From: Tritrichomonas musculus
Lineage: Eukaryota; Parabasalia; Tritrichomonadida; Tritrichomonadidae
DNA: 64,000 nt
Assembly (NCBI GenBank): GCA_039105265.1
Contig: JAPFFF010000027.1
Location: 2,046,001-2,110,000 of the forward strand
Direction: 5' to 3'
Shown: piece by piece, positions 45,150 through 55,650 of the stretch
Layout of the letters: each line of letters opens with the position of its first letter
Numbering within the stretch: position 1 is the stretch's first letter
The notes under the pieces: generated by a model
Seen by the model: the letters and a program-made list of their open reading frames with translations, nothing else
Told to the model about the DNA's origin: nothing
Databases searched by the model: none
Translations under genes and position numbers: made by a program

Positions 45150-46322
45150 TTATGAAGCGAAGAATTCTGGTCTGATATTGTTAATATTTGCCCAAACAGC
45201 CACGTGGTTAGGAATTTCCTTCATCATTTCATTTTCAAGTGACAAATTCTTATCGACGATATCTTTATAGAAAATGTAATCCACGCAGTCTCTCGCTTGC
45301 ACCGTCTCCGATCCAGCCAGTGGCTTGTCGTCTGCGTCGATCCACTCCATTTCATTATAAGGGCTGATATTGATGAAAATGTACGACACAGGTGCAAACG
45401 AAGCCTTATTCAGGGACTCGATCGTCTGCAACTGGTCAGACACTTTGCCGCACGTGATGACGGCAACGATTGTGTAAGCCTTGAAATTTTTCATGTTAAT
45501 TTTGGCCAGCTCAGTTGTTTCCTCGATCATTGGAGTAAACCAACTTGCTCCTTCGAATGTCACTTTTTGGACAGACTTTCTATACGTTGAAACAACTTCG
45601 TCAATTCCATGAAGAAAAAGCTCCGAATCATCAAGTGTCAGATTTCCGCAGAGTCGGAATTTCGTCTTATATCTGTATCCGAGGGCGTATGAAGCAACTC
45701 CGTCGCCAAATGAATATGGCATCAGTACGTTAAGGGCTGCCGATAGAACTTGACCATAACCGTTTATTTCACCTTCTTTGTGAAGCTTTTTGTAAAATTT
45801 GGCATTTTCATAGAAAAAGTCAACGGCAACAGCTAGGTTGAACTTAAATCCATATTTAACGTATTCCATAAATGGAATCAATTCTGAAATGCGAAATGAA
45901 TCAACTCTAAATGAACCTGCATCAACTTTTTCGCCATCTTTTTTTGTCTTCGTTATTGGAATGATCTTGCCAACGGAGTTTTTGAGCGTTTCAATGTCTG
46001 TATTGCATTCACCAACTATTTTGCCTTCCTTTAAATTATTAACATAATCATAAAACCTGATACGAATGGGAAATCTTGGATCGTCTGTTATTGCTTGAAT
46101 CTTACTATATAGTAGCTGAAATGGATAAAAATCCATGCTTTGTGAGGGATGTGACTTAAGTAAGGTAACATATTTTTTATCACAATAATTGCACTCGATT
46201 TGAAAATATAATTTATTTTTCTTATACCAATGAACTTTCTTGAATTCATGGCCTGAGATTTTTGCATAAATGACTGAATCTTTTGTTGGGCGTGGCTCAA
46301 GTGAAAATAAAGATTTTTTCAT
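45150..46322 (-). CDS. Copine-family protein (C2-like plus copine VWA)
   Basis: This 390-residue protein matches the C-terminal two thirds of copines. A C2B-like segment (about 1-140) leads into the copine VWA domain: FMEYVKYGFKFNLAVAVDF (151-169), GYGQVLSAAL, GIDEVVSTYRKSVQKVTFEG, FTPMIEE, IVAVITCGKVSD and the hallmark end EIPNHVAVWANINNIRPEF. Copines are calcium-responsive phospholipid-binding proteins; here the first C2 domain is missing. The MIDAS usually reads DFTxSN but is DFFYEN here (168-173), so metal binding by this site is doubtful. GC is markedly higher than in neighbours. No initiator was found. Confidence 0.9.
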   Translation of the reverse strand: MKKSLFSLEPRPTKDSVIYAKISGHEFKKVHWYKKNKLYFQIECNYCDKKYVTLLKSHPSQSMDFYPFQLLYSKIQAITDDPRFPIRIRFYDYVNNLKEGKIVGECNTDIETLKNSVGKIIPITKTKKDGEKVDAGSFRVDSFRISELIPFMEYVKYGFKFNLAVAVDFFYENAKFYKKLHKEGEINGYGQVLSAALNVLMPYSFGDGVASYALGYRYKTKFRLCGNLTLDDSELFLHGIDEVVSTYRKSVQKVTFEGASWFTPMIEETTELAKINMKNFKAYTIVAVITCGKVSDQLQTIESLNKASFAPVSYIFINISPYNEMEWIDADDKPLAGSETVQARDCVDYIFYKDIVDKNLSLENEMMKEIPNHVAVWANINNIRPEFFAS

Positions 46323-47022
46323 TTATTCAAAACATTTTATCTATTCAAAATAAACCGTTATTTTATAATATTTTTCTCAAAATTTCTGAAAATTATTTTT
46401 GAGTTTACAAATTGTAAAATACAATAAATGAAGGTGAACAAGAGATCTGCTCTTTATTTGGTTTCCAATTTTTGAGAATATAAGTAAGCCCATTTATATA
46501 ATGAATTAATGATATCAAAAATAGTATCCTTCTATGGAAAAGAATGGGATTAAAAAAATACGTATTCTCAAAAATTGGGGAAATAAGATGAAAAATAGAG
46601 ATGATTATAACGATTTACTGTCAGATATTTTAAAAGAAGATAGAAAAAAATATTAATATTGATGGATGGTCAACCGAAACAAAAAAAATCAATGTTTATG
46701 GAATTGTATCAGCCAAGTCATATTTGTACTCGATGATCTTTTCATTAGATTTAGATAATTGGATATCTAATTTTATAATATTTGGATTATTTAAACATAA
46801 ACAAATAAAAATATTTACAAAAGCATAATATGATGCACTATGGTATCTAATTTTATTTGGAAATATTTATTATATTTTAATCCGAAATGTAAAATTTTAA
46901 ATTCAAATTGAAAGGTATTTGAACAAATAAAAATTCAAATATTAAAAGCCGATTATCTAAAAATTCAGCTTGCAGATCCATTTAATATTTTAACATGTTA
47001 TTATTCATCCAAAAAAATCAAA
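46323..47022. other. Intergenic region with hAT relic
   Basis: About 700 bp. It contains a hAT-like fragment (46650-46790) and an open stretch (from about 46910) that runs in frame into the PARP gene without an ATG. Confidence 0.45.
46650..46790 (+). pseudogene. hAT-like transposase fragment
   Basis: Translation gives INIDGWSTETKKINVYGIVSA, the D-G-W-(S/T)-T...G-I motif typical of hAT-type transposases. Flanking codons degrade within about 100 bases. It is a short relic with no visible ends. Confidence 0.5.
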
Positions 47023-48690
47023 ATGTTTGAATTGGTTCAAATTATACCTTCTGATATGATCATTGTATACATTGAAAAAGGAAGCACTTTTTTGACACTT
47101 GCTTTTACACTAGCAAAAGAACTTGAATCAGAATCCAATTCAATATTACAATTGATGTGTTCAAGCAAAGTTAATTCAATCAAAGAAGAACTTATGAAAA
47201 AGCAAGAATTAGGAAATTTAATCGTTGGCAATTTGATAGGTGAACCAGTAATTAAATTTCCAACTGATAATGATATCAAAGAAGCCTTGAATGACAAGGC
47301 AATCAATTTCCTTCAAAGTACAGAGATTTTTGACGAAGAAATCGATTTTGAAGGAATAAGAAAGAAAGTTCAGTCATTTCTTAGAGAAGAATATTACCTG
47401 AATTTGAGGTTCATCAAGGACAATTATAAAATATATGAAGATGCAGAAAATAAAGTTCAGCAAGATATACTCAACAACGAATTTGAGATGGTCATCATCA
47501 ATGAAACGATCATTGCCAACAATTACATGAAAAAATATGAAAGAATCAAGCAATTAATCATCAAAATGTTAGAAGAACATGAATCTGATGATATCATCCA
47601 AAAAACAGTAAGTAAAGATAACCAAGACGAAGATGACATTCCTAAAAAACAAAAGAGAAAAGATAAAGATGATGATGATGATATTAATGCTGACATTCAA
47701 AAAGAAAAAAATGAGAATGATGTTGATGATGATGATGATGATGATAACTTTTTGGAAGAAGAAGAAGAAGAAGAATTTAACAAACCAGAAAATGAAGTTG
47801 TATTGCCTGATAATGGATGTGATAAATGGCAAAAAGAGCCAATAGAACTTAATCTTTATCATGGATCAAATAGTGCCAATCACAAAAGCATCATAATAAA
47901 TCACTTCTATCGAGCTGGAAACAAAAAAGTCAAAAGGCTAGACGAATCCTATTTTGGAAAAGGAATTTATGCCACTGACAACATTTTTTATGCAACTGGA
48001 TATTCGAATGATTGCAATATATTGCGATTCAATGAAAAAGCTTCTGTTTTTTGTTGTCAAGCTATTTACAATCCTAGACACAGCAAACTGGCAAATGAAA
48101 TCAATGCAGAAAGCATGTATCTTTCGAGGGACACAATCATGAATTATGGTGTGCATCAAGCAATTGTTGGAAGTTGATATAATTATCATTCAATTGATGA
48201 AAACCAAATAGAAGATCACTTGGTCGTTGCAACAGAATTTGTATTCCCTAAAAAATTCCAATTAATTCCAATTTTCGTATTCACAGTCATGAGAAAAGAG
48301 TTCTCAATTCTTTGGGTTGATGAAAGTAATAAATATAGCAATGAAATGATGGAGTTAAGACAAAAGACAATTGACAATATTTATTATTTGAATACAATTG
48401 AAAAGCTGGATGAAATTGTTAATTTGAAGAAGAAAAATTCAATAAAATTAATTTTATGCTTCGAAAACGAAGAATTTGGAAAAGATGCAATAAATAATGC
48501 CATAGCAAAAATTAATAGACCAATGAGAATTATTCACAAAGGAAAAAATATTAGAATTAATCGTAAACTTTTTGTGCTTGTTTTCAGCAAAGATCAAAAT
48601 CAAATTGATTTTGTAAAACCATTTAAAAATGTTGTTTTTACAAATAAAATAGAAGTCATGGGATCATGTATGCAATGTGACTTTGATTAG
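47023..48690 (+). pseudogene. PARP-type ADP-ribosyltransferase with in-frame TGA
   Basis: One frame spans 47023-48690, interrupted only by TGA at 48175-48177. The N-terminal 200 residues are helical and of unknown fold, followed by an Asp/Glu/Lys-rich linker (about 195-250). The PARP catalytic domain then begins: LYHGS (catalytic His), YFGKGIYATDNIFYATGY (Tyr) and YGVHQAIVGS. After the stop the frame continues with YNYHSIDENQ and the last catalytic strands (VVATEFVFPKKFQLIPIFVF). An unknown C-terminal module starts ILWVDES. Uninterrupted, it would be an active-type PARP. Options are a recent nonsense mutation, read-through or sequence error. The frame is open upstream of the ATG, so the N-terminus may be truncated. 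Confidence 0.8.
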
Positions 48691-48696
48691 AGAATG

Positions 48697-48800
48697 GGCT
48701 TTCATGGAGTGTTTATCTTTAAGAAGAATAGCAATTCCTAATTCAGTAAGATCAATCGGAAATTGAGTTCTTCTTGAAATGCTCATCATTGGCAATAGGT
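48697..48800 (+). pseudogene. BspA-like LRR fragment
   Basis: Reads MECLSLRRIAIPNSVRSIGN and then TGA. The pattern C-x-S-L-x-x-I-x-I-P-N-S-V-x-x-I-G is that of BspA-type LRRs like those at 35390-39244. It is too short to act alone. Confidence 0.5.
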
Positions 48801-49111
48801 GAAATTGCCAATTCTATAATTCATATAGATCATTTGTATATGTATTTATTTAAATTTATTATTATCAAATACAAGTAAAATGCAGATTATTTAAAATGAT
48901 TACAAAGTAAATTTTTTTTTGTACCATCAAATTATGTCTCATAAAGAATTAATAATTTTTTTTTTATTTTCAAAAAATAAAATTATTGAAAAATTGAAAG
49001 CATTTTATAAAAAATTGTCAAAAAGTTTGTAAATAAATAAATTGAGGCAAAAATATTTTCATTTGTATTCAATTTTATTGAGTATTTTATTCAATTTTTC
49101 TATTATAATTT

Positions 49112-49117
49112 TCATTT
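49112..49117 (+). promoter_or_regulatory. Initiator (Inr) TCATTT
   Basis: TCATTT, 17 bases before the ATG at 49135. It supports that start for the caspase-like gene over an upstream in-frame TTG. Confidence 0.55.
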
Positions 49118-49134
49118 CATTCTTTAAATACTCA

Positions 49135-49953
49135 ATGACTTACGTTGATTCTCCAGATAAAAAGCAAAAGCATCCACATTATGAACATCGTACACTTAAA
49201 CTTGATCTCAAAGATAATGAATTTTCAAGTAAAAAGTTTCAAAGTTTAAGAAATTATTCGACAGAAGATAAAATATTTGAATCTTTCAGTAGGATAGCAA
49301 TGTGTTTGAATGAAAAGCCAAAACCAACCATTCCAACAAAAGACTTAAATAAGGTTTGTTTAATATTAATGAATGATCGTGACTTTAAAGGTAAAAATCT
49401 TGGTGTTGGGCCATTAAACGATGGATATCTTGTTGGTTTAAAGCATCATCGATTTGGCTTTAAAGTTTTTTATCTTTTTAATTGCGAAAATCAATTATTT
49501 AGAACATATCTTAAATTCTTTTTGATTAACACAACCGATGCCCTCACAGTTTTTTACTCAGGCCGTGATGATAAAATTATTGAAGGAATCGAATTCAGTG
49601 ATTCAACTTTTTCAAAAATTGAAATAAATGATCTTCTTATGAAAAATTGCAACGGAAAAACAAGAGTTCTTTTCATTACAGATAGTGTCTGCGGAAAATC
49701 AGTTTTTAATGTTGAAGGATGCTCTAACATGATTTCTCTTTCTGTGAAAAAATCAAATTTGCTTAGTGGGTATGAAATAGAAAAAACTCATGGAATTTTC
49801 ACATATTACTTCTGTAAAATCACAAGTGATTGTCCAAATATCACACCAAATAGGCTTGTCGAAAGAATGAATGCATCTCTTGATAGATTTGATGAAGAAA
49901 TTTTGTGTCAATTATCTAACAAAGAACTTGGTGATAGTTCAATATTTTTCTGA
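49135..49953 (+). CDS. Caspase-like (peptidase C14) protein lacking the catalytic dyad
   Basis: This 272-residue protein follows the caspase/metacaspase p20 order: KVCLILMND then NLGVGPLNDGYLVGLKHHRFGFKVFYLFN, then ALTVFYSGRDD and VLFITDSVCGKS. In active members the third block reads YSGHG and the fourth DSC(H/N)SG. Here His is Arg144 and the Cys position is Val, with a Cys one residue later (C186). The fold is otherwise complete and the frame intact, so it is a likely pseudoenzyme. A regulatory or binding role is inferred. No signal peptide or prodomain is recognised. Confidence 0.8.
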   Translation: MTYVDSPDKKQKHPHYEHRTLKLDLKDNEFSSKKFQSLRNYSTEDKIFESFSRIAMCLNEKPKPTIPTKDLNKVCLILMNDRDFKGKNLGVGPLNDGYLVGLKHHRFGFKVFYLFNCENQLFRTYLKFFLINTTDALTVFYSGRDDKIIEGIEFSDSTFSKIEINDLLMKNCNGKTRVLFITDSVCGKSVFNVEGCSNMISLSVKKSNLLSGYEIEKTHGIFTYYFCKITSDCPNITPNRLVERMNASLDRFDEEILCQLSNKELGDSSIFF

Positions 49954-50150
49954 TTCATATTTTTATTAATAAAATATTACTTTCTTGAAAATTTGTATTC
50001 ATTGATAAAAAATTTGTTTCTTGAAATGTTTTGAAATTGTATTTAATGAAGTTAAATTGTTATTTAAAATTGGAGGAATAATTAATTATGCAAAAAACTA
50101 TTGTAATAATATTGTTTTAAATATATTTCAAAAAAAAAGGAAAAAATCTT

Positions 50151-50231
50151 GGTACCTGTGGGGTTCGAACCCACGCTCCTCGCGGAATCGGGGCTTAAAT
50201 CCGACGCCTTAGACCACTCGGCCAAAGTACC
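50151..50231 (-). tRNA. tRNA-Leu(UAA)
   Basis: The minus strand folds as an 81-nt class II tRNA. The acceptor stem is GGTACTT/AGGTACC, the D-arm GCCGAGTGGTCTAAGGC, the anticodon loop TTTAAGC (anticodon TAA), with a long variable arm and T-loop GGTTCGAACC. The T-arm and D-arm hold standard Pol III boxes. An oligo-T terminator follows within 6 bases. The pair closing the anticodon loop is A.C rather than Watson-Crick. There is no intron and no encoded CCA. Confidence 0.95.
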
Positions 50232-50852
50232 AGACAATTAAAAAAAATCAAATTTAATTAACATGCTTAAAATAGTTTCATTTATTGTTTTCTATTAGGA
50301 TTAGACCAAAAAGAAAAGACTGGTTTATATCACCATTTAAAACTAATAATGTTTCTTGAATCTCAAAACATTGTTTTAAAAGTATATGGAAATATTATTA
50401 TAAGAAGATAAATGCAAGTTAATAAATGAAGATATTATTGAAAGCTTTGAATAAAATTTATTTGAACGAAATTATTTCATATAAAAAAAAAAATATTAAA
50501 TAGTGCTAAATGCTTAAGTTACTAAGCTAATATATTCATGCCAATAGAAATCTTGTAATAGCTAAAATTGAAACTTATGAAATATACAAATTTTTGAAAA
50601 TAGCGGCCATTTTTGTCTCTTTCAAATTTTGTACGATTATATTATTCAATACTTTAATGTTTGAATTTATAAAATGCTTTCTTCATTTACAAGATTAAAA
50701 AAAAATAATTTTTAATAAAAAAAGATGTGTATTATTTGTCCGTTATAAACGATTATTCAATTTAGTTAAACGTGGCTGTTTGAAAATTCAATTAAAAATA
50801 ATTATAATTTATTGAATTTGAAAGCTATTTTCAAAAGGAAAACCTTACTCAT
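50232..50852. other. Intergenic region
   Basis: About 620 bp of AT-rich sequence between the tRNA and the next gene. I see no gene or repeat. Confidence 0.4.
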
Positions 50853-52760
50853 ATGTTACAGGTTTATGTAACATCTGGTAATAATCTTGTAAGTGGACCT
50901 AGAAAAGAGCAATTAAGTGTTAATGCTTCAACTTATATTAGAGTTACAGCTCTTGGTGTCAATGGCCGTCCAACAATAATTGGATATACACCAATTTCCT
51001 CCAACAAAGGTCCAAATCCTTCATTTGATAGCAATCGTTCACATCCGTTTAAGATTCCTTTTGTAGCTGCATCATCGATTAGATTCGATGTTATCCTTAG
51101 TAAAATTAAAATTAATGTCATTGCAAATGAAAACAATAACCTTATATCCACAATAACAATTCCAGGTAAGCCATTTGACACATCTGATCCCCAAAAACTA
51201 ATACTGACTCCACCGATCCCAGATACAGTAACAAGTAATGCGGAAGATGGTTCAGGTAAACATAAATTTGTCAAAATATTAACTGGATACGATCAAACAA
51301 CAGACATGGGCACGCTTAACGTTGTTATTTTGCCAGAGTTAACACCATTTGACAAAATAGTAACTCATAAGCACTCATTTGAGCGCCAAAAAGCCAAAAG
51401 GTTGTTCATATTTATGTCCACTCCTGATAACTTCCAACAAACAGACGAAAACCATCTTGATCTAGAAATTATCAAATTCCATCAGCGAGGCCAGTATGCG
51501 CAAATCCAAAAGTACGAACCCCAGCATACCATGCACAGTGATCTTTTCAATGGCACAAAAATTTTCGACTTTACTCTTGATACTGCACATAGTTATTTTT
51601 ATTCAGCTGCTGTTGAGAGCGTTGGTAGCAACTACACCACAAGGCCAGTTGATGTTACTGTCAAATATGCCACATTTTTACCCCTTGATGAAAAAAGCGA
51701 GGAAGACCGCTTTTTTATCCTTAAAGAGCAAACGATACATATTGACAGGGCGGACGTTTATTCCACGGGTATCATTTTCTGGAACCGATATTATTCATTC
51801 AATTTTATTGACCGTAGTAACATAACCGTCGGCCAAGTAGTGGTTGAAAATCCGAATCAAAATGCTGTCAAAACCGAAACCGCTTCTGCGCCGGTTAGTC
51901 TCACTCTCAGCTCTGACATGAAGTATCGAACGCAAGGAGGACAGACTCTTTCTGACTTTGCCAAACGAATAGCGCCGAAAATTCGTCGTGATTACGAGCG
52001 TCCTTCATACTCGATGGAAGCGAGACGCATTCTTCATCCAGCGAACAGCGACCAAACCATTTTGACAATTGAAAATGTGACCAATTATTGGAATGACATC
52101 TTCCCTTCGCAGGTCACGTGTTGTATTAGTTCGTATAACCAAAGCAAGGCCAAATCAATTGAGCTTCGTTGTTATCTTTTCGACGACTATTATCACAATA
52201 TTGAATTGATATGTGGTCAGGGAAGTGGTGACACTTTTGAGGAGCCCTCATCGTTATCTGGATGGTCGAGCAGTTTCGAATCTTCAGAGATATCGGTCGA
52301 TGACTCGCGTCTGTTGGATCCTCCAAGTGTCACTTTTCCTAAATTGAATGAAAGTCTCAATTTGAATAACGCTTTCATTAGAAAGTCAAAAAGTTCAATC
52401 TCAATAAAATTCCCTGAGATCCCGCCAGAAGTGAAATACATCTTCTTCACTTGCCTCACTTCTTCCGACGTCAACGTCAATGCTCAATTCAAAATTCTGG
52501 ATTCAGTCGACGGTTTCAACGTCGCTTCAACTGAGGTCGTCGTCTTCAGCGGAAACAACTGCCGAAATTTGATCGTATTTTATAGAAAACCGTCGTCTGA
52601 ATGGGAAATTTTGGAATTGAACGATCACCAATCTTTAAGAAAGAAGGAAAAAATGACAAAGAAAATAGCAAAGCACATAAAGGAGTCACTCGCGCAGGTC
52701 AATCCTCATAAAACAAAAACAGTGACATTAGTCCAAAATAGAAGGAAGTCGTTGTTCTAA
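50853..52760 (+). CDS. C2-like plus TerD-like domain protein
   Basis: This 635-residue protein is intact and more GC-rich than its flanks. The N-terminus (1-100) looks like a C2 fold (LQVYVTSGNNLVS..., YIRVTAL, GYTPISSNKGPNPSFD, FKIPF, IRFDVIL). The middle is unassigned. Residues about 510-605 resemble a TerD-type fold (SISIKFPEIPPEVKYIFFTCLTS, FKILDSVDGFNV, LIVFYRKPSSEWEILEL). The C-terminus is strongly basic. TerD-like domains bind calcium in bacteria, and with C2 this hints at a calcium or membrane role, but that is inference. The ATG follows directly after TCAT, a near-initiator. Domain calls need profile confirmation. Confidence 0.7.
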   Translation: MLQVYVTSGNNLVSGPRKEQLSVNASTYIRVTALGVNGRPTIIGYTPISSNKGPNPSFDSNRSHPFKIPFVAASSIRFDVILSKIKINVIANENNNLISTITIPGKPFDTSDPQKLILTPPIPDTVTSNAEDGSGKHKFVKILTGYDQTTDMGTLNVVILPELTPFDKIVTHKHSFERQKAKRLFIFMSTPDNFQQTDENHLDLEIIKFHQRGQYAQIQKYEPQHTMHSDLFNGTKIFDFTLDTAHSYFYSAAVESVGSNYTTRPVDVTVKYATFLPLDEKSEEDRFFILKEQTIHIDRADVYSTGIIFWNRYYSFNFIDRSNITVGQVVVENPNQNAVKTETASAPVSLTLSSDMKYRTQGGQTLSDFAKRIAPKIRRDYERPSYSMEARRILHPANSDQTILTIENVTNYWNDIFPSQVTCCISSYNQSKAKSIELRCYLFDDYYHNIELICGQGSGDTFEEPSSLSGWSSSFESSEISVDDSRLLDPPSVTFPKLNESLNLNNAFIRKSKSSISIKFPEIPPEVKYIFFTCLTSSDVNVNAQFKILDSVDGFNVASTEVVVFSGNNCRNLIVFYRKPSSEWEILELNDHQSLRKKEKMTKKIAKHIKESLAQVNPHKTKTVTLVQNRRKSLF

Positions 52761-52937
52761 ATTTTTTTACTTATTTTTGTGATTGACGATCATATTTCAC
52801 CTGTTTGATAGGTCAAAATTTTAGCTTGATAATTTTTATATAGATATCTGCATTTGAACGACCGTTTATTTTTAAATTATCAGTTTTTGAAAAAAAAAAA
52901 TTTAGATTTCAAAATAATTGATAATCTTTAAATGAAT

Positions 52938-53305
52938 AAAAATATTGACGTAATAGGATTGTAAACAAATATAGAGAAAAATTATTTACTAAAATGATCA
53001 AAATATATATATTGTGTTATAATTTTTCATTCCATTATTGATTTAATAAGACTTCCGGACATGAGAGAATCTCTGTTAAAAAAGCTTGATATTCTAAATA
53101 AAGATTAATCTATTAGAAACGCTTGTTATTTTGAAAAACCTAGGATATCGATAATCGATATCCTAGGTTTTTAACAAGCCTACTTTGGAATATAATGGAA
53201 TGAAAGATTATAAAACATTATCATGGATAAAAAGGTGAATTTTGATCATTTTAGTAAATAATTTTTCTCTATATTTGTTTACAATTCTATTACGTCAATA
53301 TTTTT
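52938..53305. repeat. Palindromic foldback element
   Basis: The outer arms (about 52938-53010 and 53237-53305) are inverted copies. A perfect 19-base stem with one central base lies at the middle (53134-53152 and 53154-53172; core CCTAGGATATCGAT), extended by GCTTGTT/AACAAGC. One arm holds about 70 extra bases. It should form a cruciform. No open frame. Confidence 0.8.
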
Positions 53306-53489
53306 GTTTTATTGTTGGATTATTAAAAAAGTTTATCCACTTTCATATGCCTGTTAAATTCTTATATCTATTATCGATTTATAGGCATTGATATTGATAT
53401 CAGGTGTGCATTAAAACATTAAAAATTGATATCAAATGTGGAAAAAAAAAAAAAAAAAAAATTACTAGTTAATCAATTTTTGAAATTTT

Positions 53490-54056
53490 GGTATAGTTAC
53501 ATTCTCTGTTACAAAAGTGATTTTTCAGTAACAAAAGTTAAACAACTGTACTTTTAAATGGCAATTCTATTATTGAGCTGTTAGATTTTATTTTGAGGAT
53601 AAACTAGAATTTTGCTATTTAGATGAAAATCATTAAAAATTTTGTTCTCTTTTTATCTTCCCTGATGCTGCGATCTTGTTATAATATTAATGATTAATTT
53701 CTGTTTTGTTTTAAAATGAACAACAACTTAAGGACCATTTTGACCTAAGCTTTCATATTTTTTTCAGAAGAAGATCTTTTTCTTCTTGAGTCCATTTGAA
53801 ATGATTTAATTGTTGTATAAATGAATTTTTCCCATCTTTCTCTGCCATGTCTTCTTGTTCTGCTTGTGATATAAAAGGAAAAGCTGATTTGCTTTAATGA
53901 TCAGGAATGTTTATCGATATTAGATTGTCTGATATAAGCAGATATTTATGTTTTATATAAAAAAAAAAAAAAATAAATAAATAAATAAATAAATTTACAG
54001 TTGTTCCACTTTTGTAATGATAAAATCAACTTTCATAATGAAAAATGTAACCACCA
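53490..54056. mobile_element. Probable degenerate TIR element
   Basis: An inverted pair of about 60 bases (TTACATT...TTACAAAAGTGATTTT...ACAACTGTA at 53490-53548 and its imperfect inverse at 53996-54056) encloses about 450 bp including an AAAT microsatellite. No TSD is clear. Confidence 0.5.
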
Positions 54057-54991
54057 AAAATTTTAAAAAAAATATCACTTAACTTTTTGATTTCCTCTTT
54101 TGTAACGAACAAAAAATTTTTGAATGATTTTTTCTCTATGTAACAAGAATTTTTTAATTAATTTATAATTCAAAAATAATTTATTAGGTATCTTAATGCC
54201 AAATTTAGTATTGAACTAAAACTTTTGGGGCAGATTTATATCTCAAAAATATCATATATTGTTTTTTGTTTTTATTCTTTACAATTTCAATGAATTTAAT
54301 AATTCATGAACATTTGAGAAAATAATTTGAAAGAAAATGTAGTTTTGTAAGTATTTGATATTTGATAATGAAAGAAGAGAATATTGACTATATTTTTTGT
54401 ATTTTATAAAATTATTTTATGACATAAATATATGCATTTTGCTTTCACGAGATGGAATTGGAGATAATCTGGAGATAATAAAATCTCAATTTATCAAGAA
54501 AATAGAAAAAATGAACCTTAATCATTTGGATTACATTTGGTAATCTATAATCATAACAGTCATATATAATTTAACAGTTGGAGCCTGAAGAACTCTAAGA
54601 AAATTTTTGATAATTCAATTTTGTGACAGAAAATTTTTAAAAAATTTTAAAATTTAAGTACAGAAATTTTTAAAAATTTTGTACTGAAAATTGTTAGATG
54701 TTCGTTATTTTCAACTCAAAAATTTGAATATTTTTTTCAATCTTTGAAAAACTCTAAAAATATTTTTCGAAAGATATCTCCAATTTTAATTCTTTTCAAA
54801 ATAAAATTGATTTTTCAATTAATTAATTTAATATAATATTTTAAATTTATATTGTTTTGTATAAATATTAATTATAAAATAAGATATATAATAATTAAAT
54901 TTGAACTTTATTTACAATTTATAATTCGCCGAACATCTTAATTTGATACAAATTCAATGAAACAAAATTTTAATAATTACTTAACATTATA

Positions 54992-54997
54992 TCATTT
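54992..54997 (+). promoter_or_regulatory. Initiator (Inr) TCATTT
   Basis: TCATTT, 14 bases before the ATG at 55012. It supports that start. Confidence 0.55.
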
Positions 54998-55011
54998 TAT
55001 TGTTATTGAAA

Positions 55012-55650
55012 ATGGGTATTGATAAGGGAAAAAAATCTGATCTAAATCAAAGTAAAAATGAAAACGATGTTATTAGGAAGAAAGGAATAACCCAAAAAAT
55101 AAATAGTAATGCAGTTAACGAGCAAAAGAAAAATACTTATGGAGTATATATACATAATGAAGAAAGTTTATATAATTTTAATTTAATGAAGGATGAATCA
55201 AATTGCATTGAGATGCAAAGGATAGAATATAATAATGCGTGGCAATATGAATGTTACAACGATTTTGGAGTTACAGAAGATAAAGAAAAGTTTTTAAATC
55301 CAGAAGAATGGGAGCTTAACGGTATAGACACTAGTATTGAAAATAACGTATATCCAAATTTTCCCCTTGGACCAGACTCATTGAAATCAATACTTGATAA
55401 TTTTATGAAAAAAGAAACGATTTGGGATATTTCATATCATGACAGCTTTAATGATTCGTCAGGCAAAACTTTTAATCCTTTTCCAATTGGTGAAAGTCAT
55501 AATCAGCATTTCATTTTTCAAAAAGGCAAAATATTTATTAAGCACAACGGTGTGATTGAATCGATTGTTGGAGGAGAAAATTCAATTAAAAAGTTCACTT
55601 ATCAACCAAAATTGAAATCATTGCAGCCATTCAAAACTCGCTTGATTTAA
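55012..55650 (+). CDS. Hypothetical protein
   Basis: This 212-residue protein has a basic, Asn/Lys-rich N-terminus, then an acidic and aromatic body (EEWELNGIDTSIENNVYPNFPLGPDS, WDISYHDSF). It has no signal peptide or membrane segment and no family I recognise. The good initiator and codon pattern support a real gene. An in-frame TTG four codons upstream is not a plausible start. Confidence 0.65.
   Translation: MGIDKGKKSDLNQSKNENDVIRKKGITQKINSNAVNEQKKNTYGVYIHNEESLYNFNLMKDESNCIEMQRIEYNNAWQYECYNDFGVTEDKEKFLNPEEWELNGIDTSIENNVYPNFPLGPDSLKSILDNFMKKETIWDISYHDSFNDSSGKTFNPFPIGESHNQHFIFQKGKIFIKHNGVIESIVGGENSIKKFTYQPKLKSLQPFKTRLI

Larger units (their letters stand above)
48691..49134. other. Intergenic region with LRR relic
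   Basis: A BspA-like LRR scrap lies at 48697-48800 (CLSLRRIAIPNSVRSIGN, then stop). The rest is AT-rich with no gene. Confidence 0.45.
52761..54991. other. 2.2-kb intergenic region with palindromic elements
   Basis: No gene is supported. It contains a palindromic foldback (52938-53305), a second inverted-repeat pair (53490-54056), a poly-A run near 53443-53460 and an AAAT microsatellite (about 53960-53993). Confidence 0.55.

Noticed and set aside
50021-50212. 63-residue frame overlapping the tRNA
   Set aside because: Most of its C-terminal half is the antisense of tRNA-Leu.
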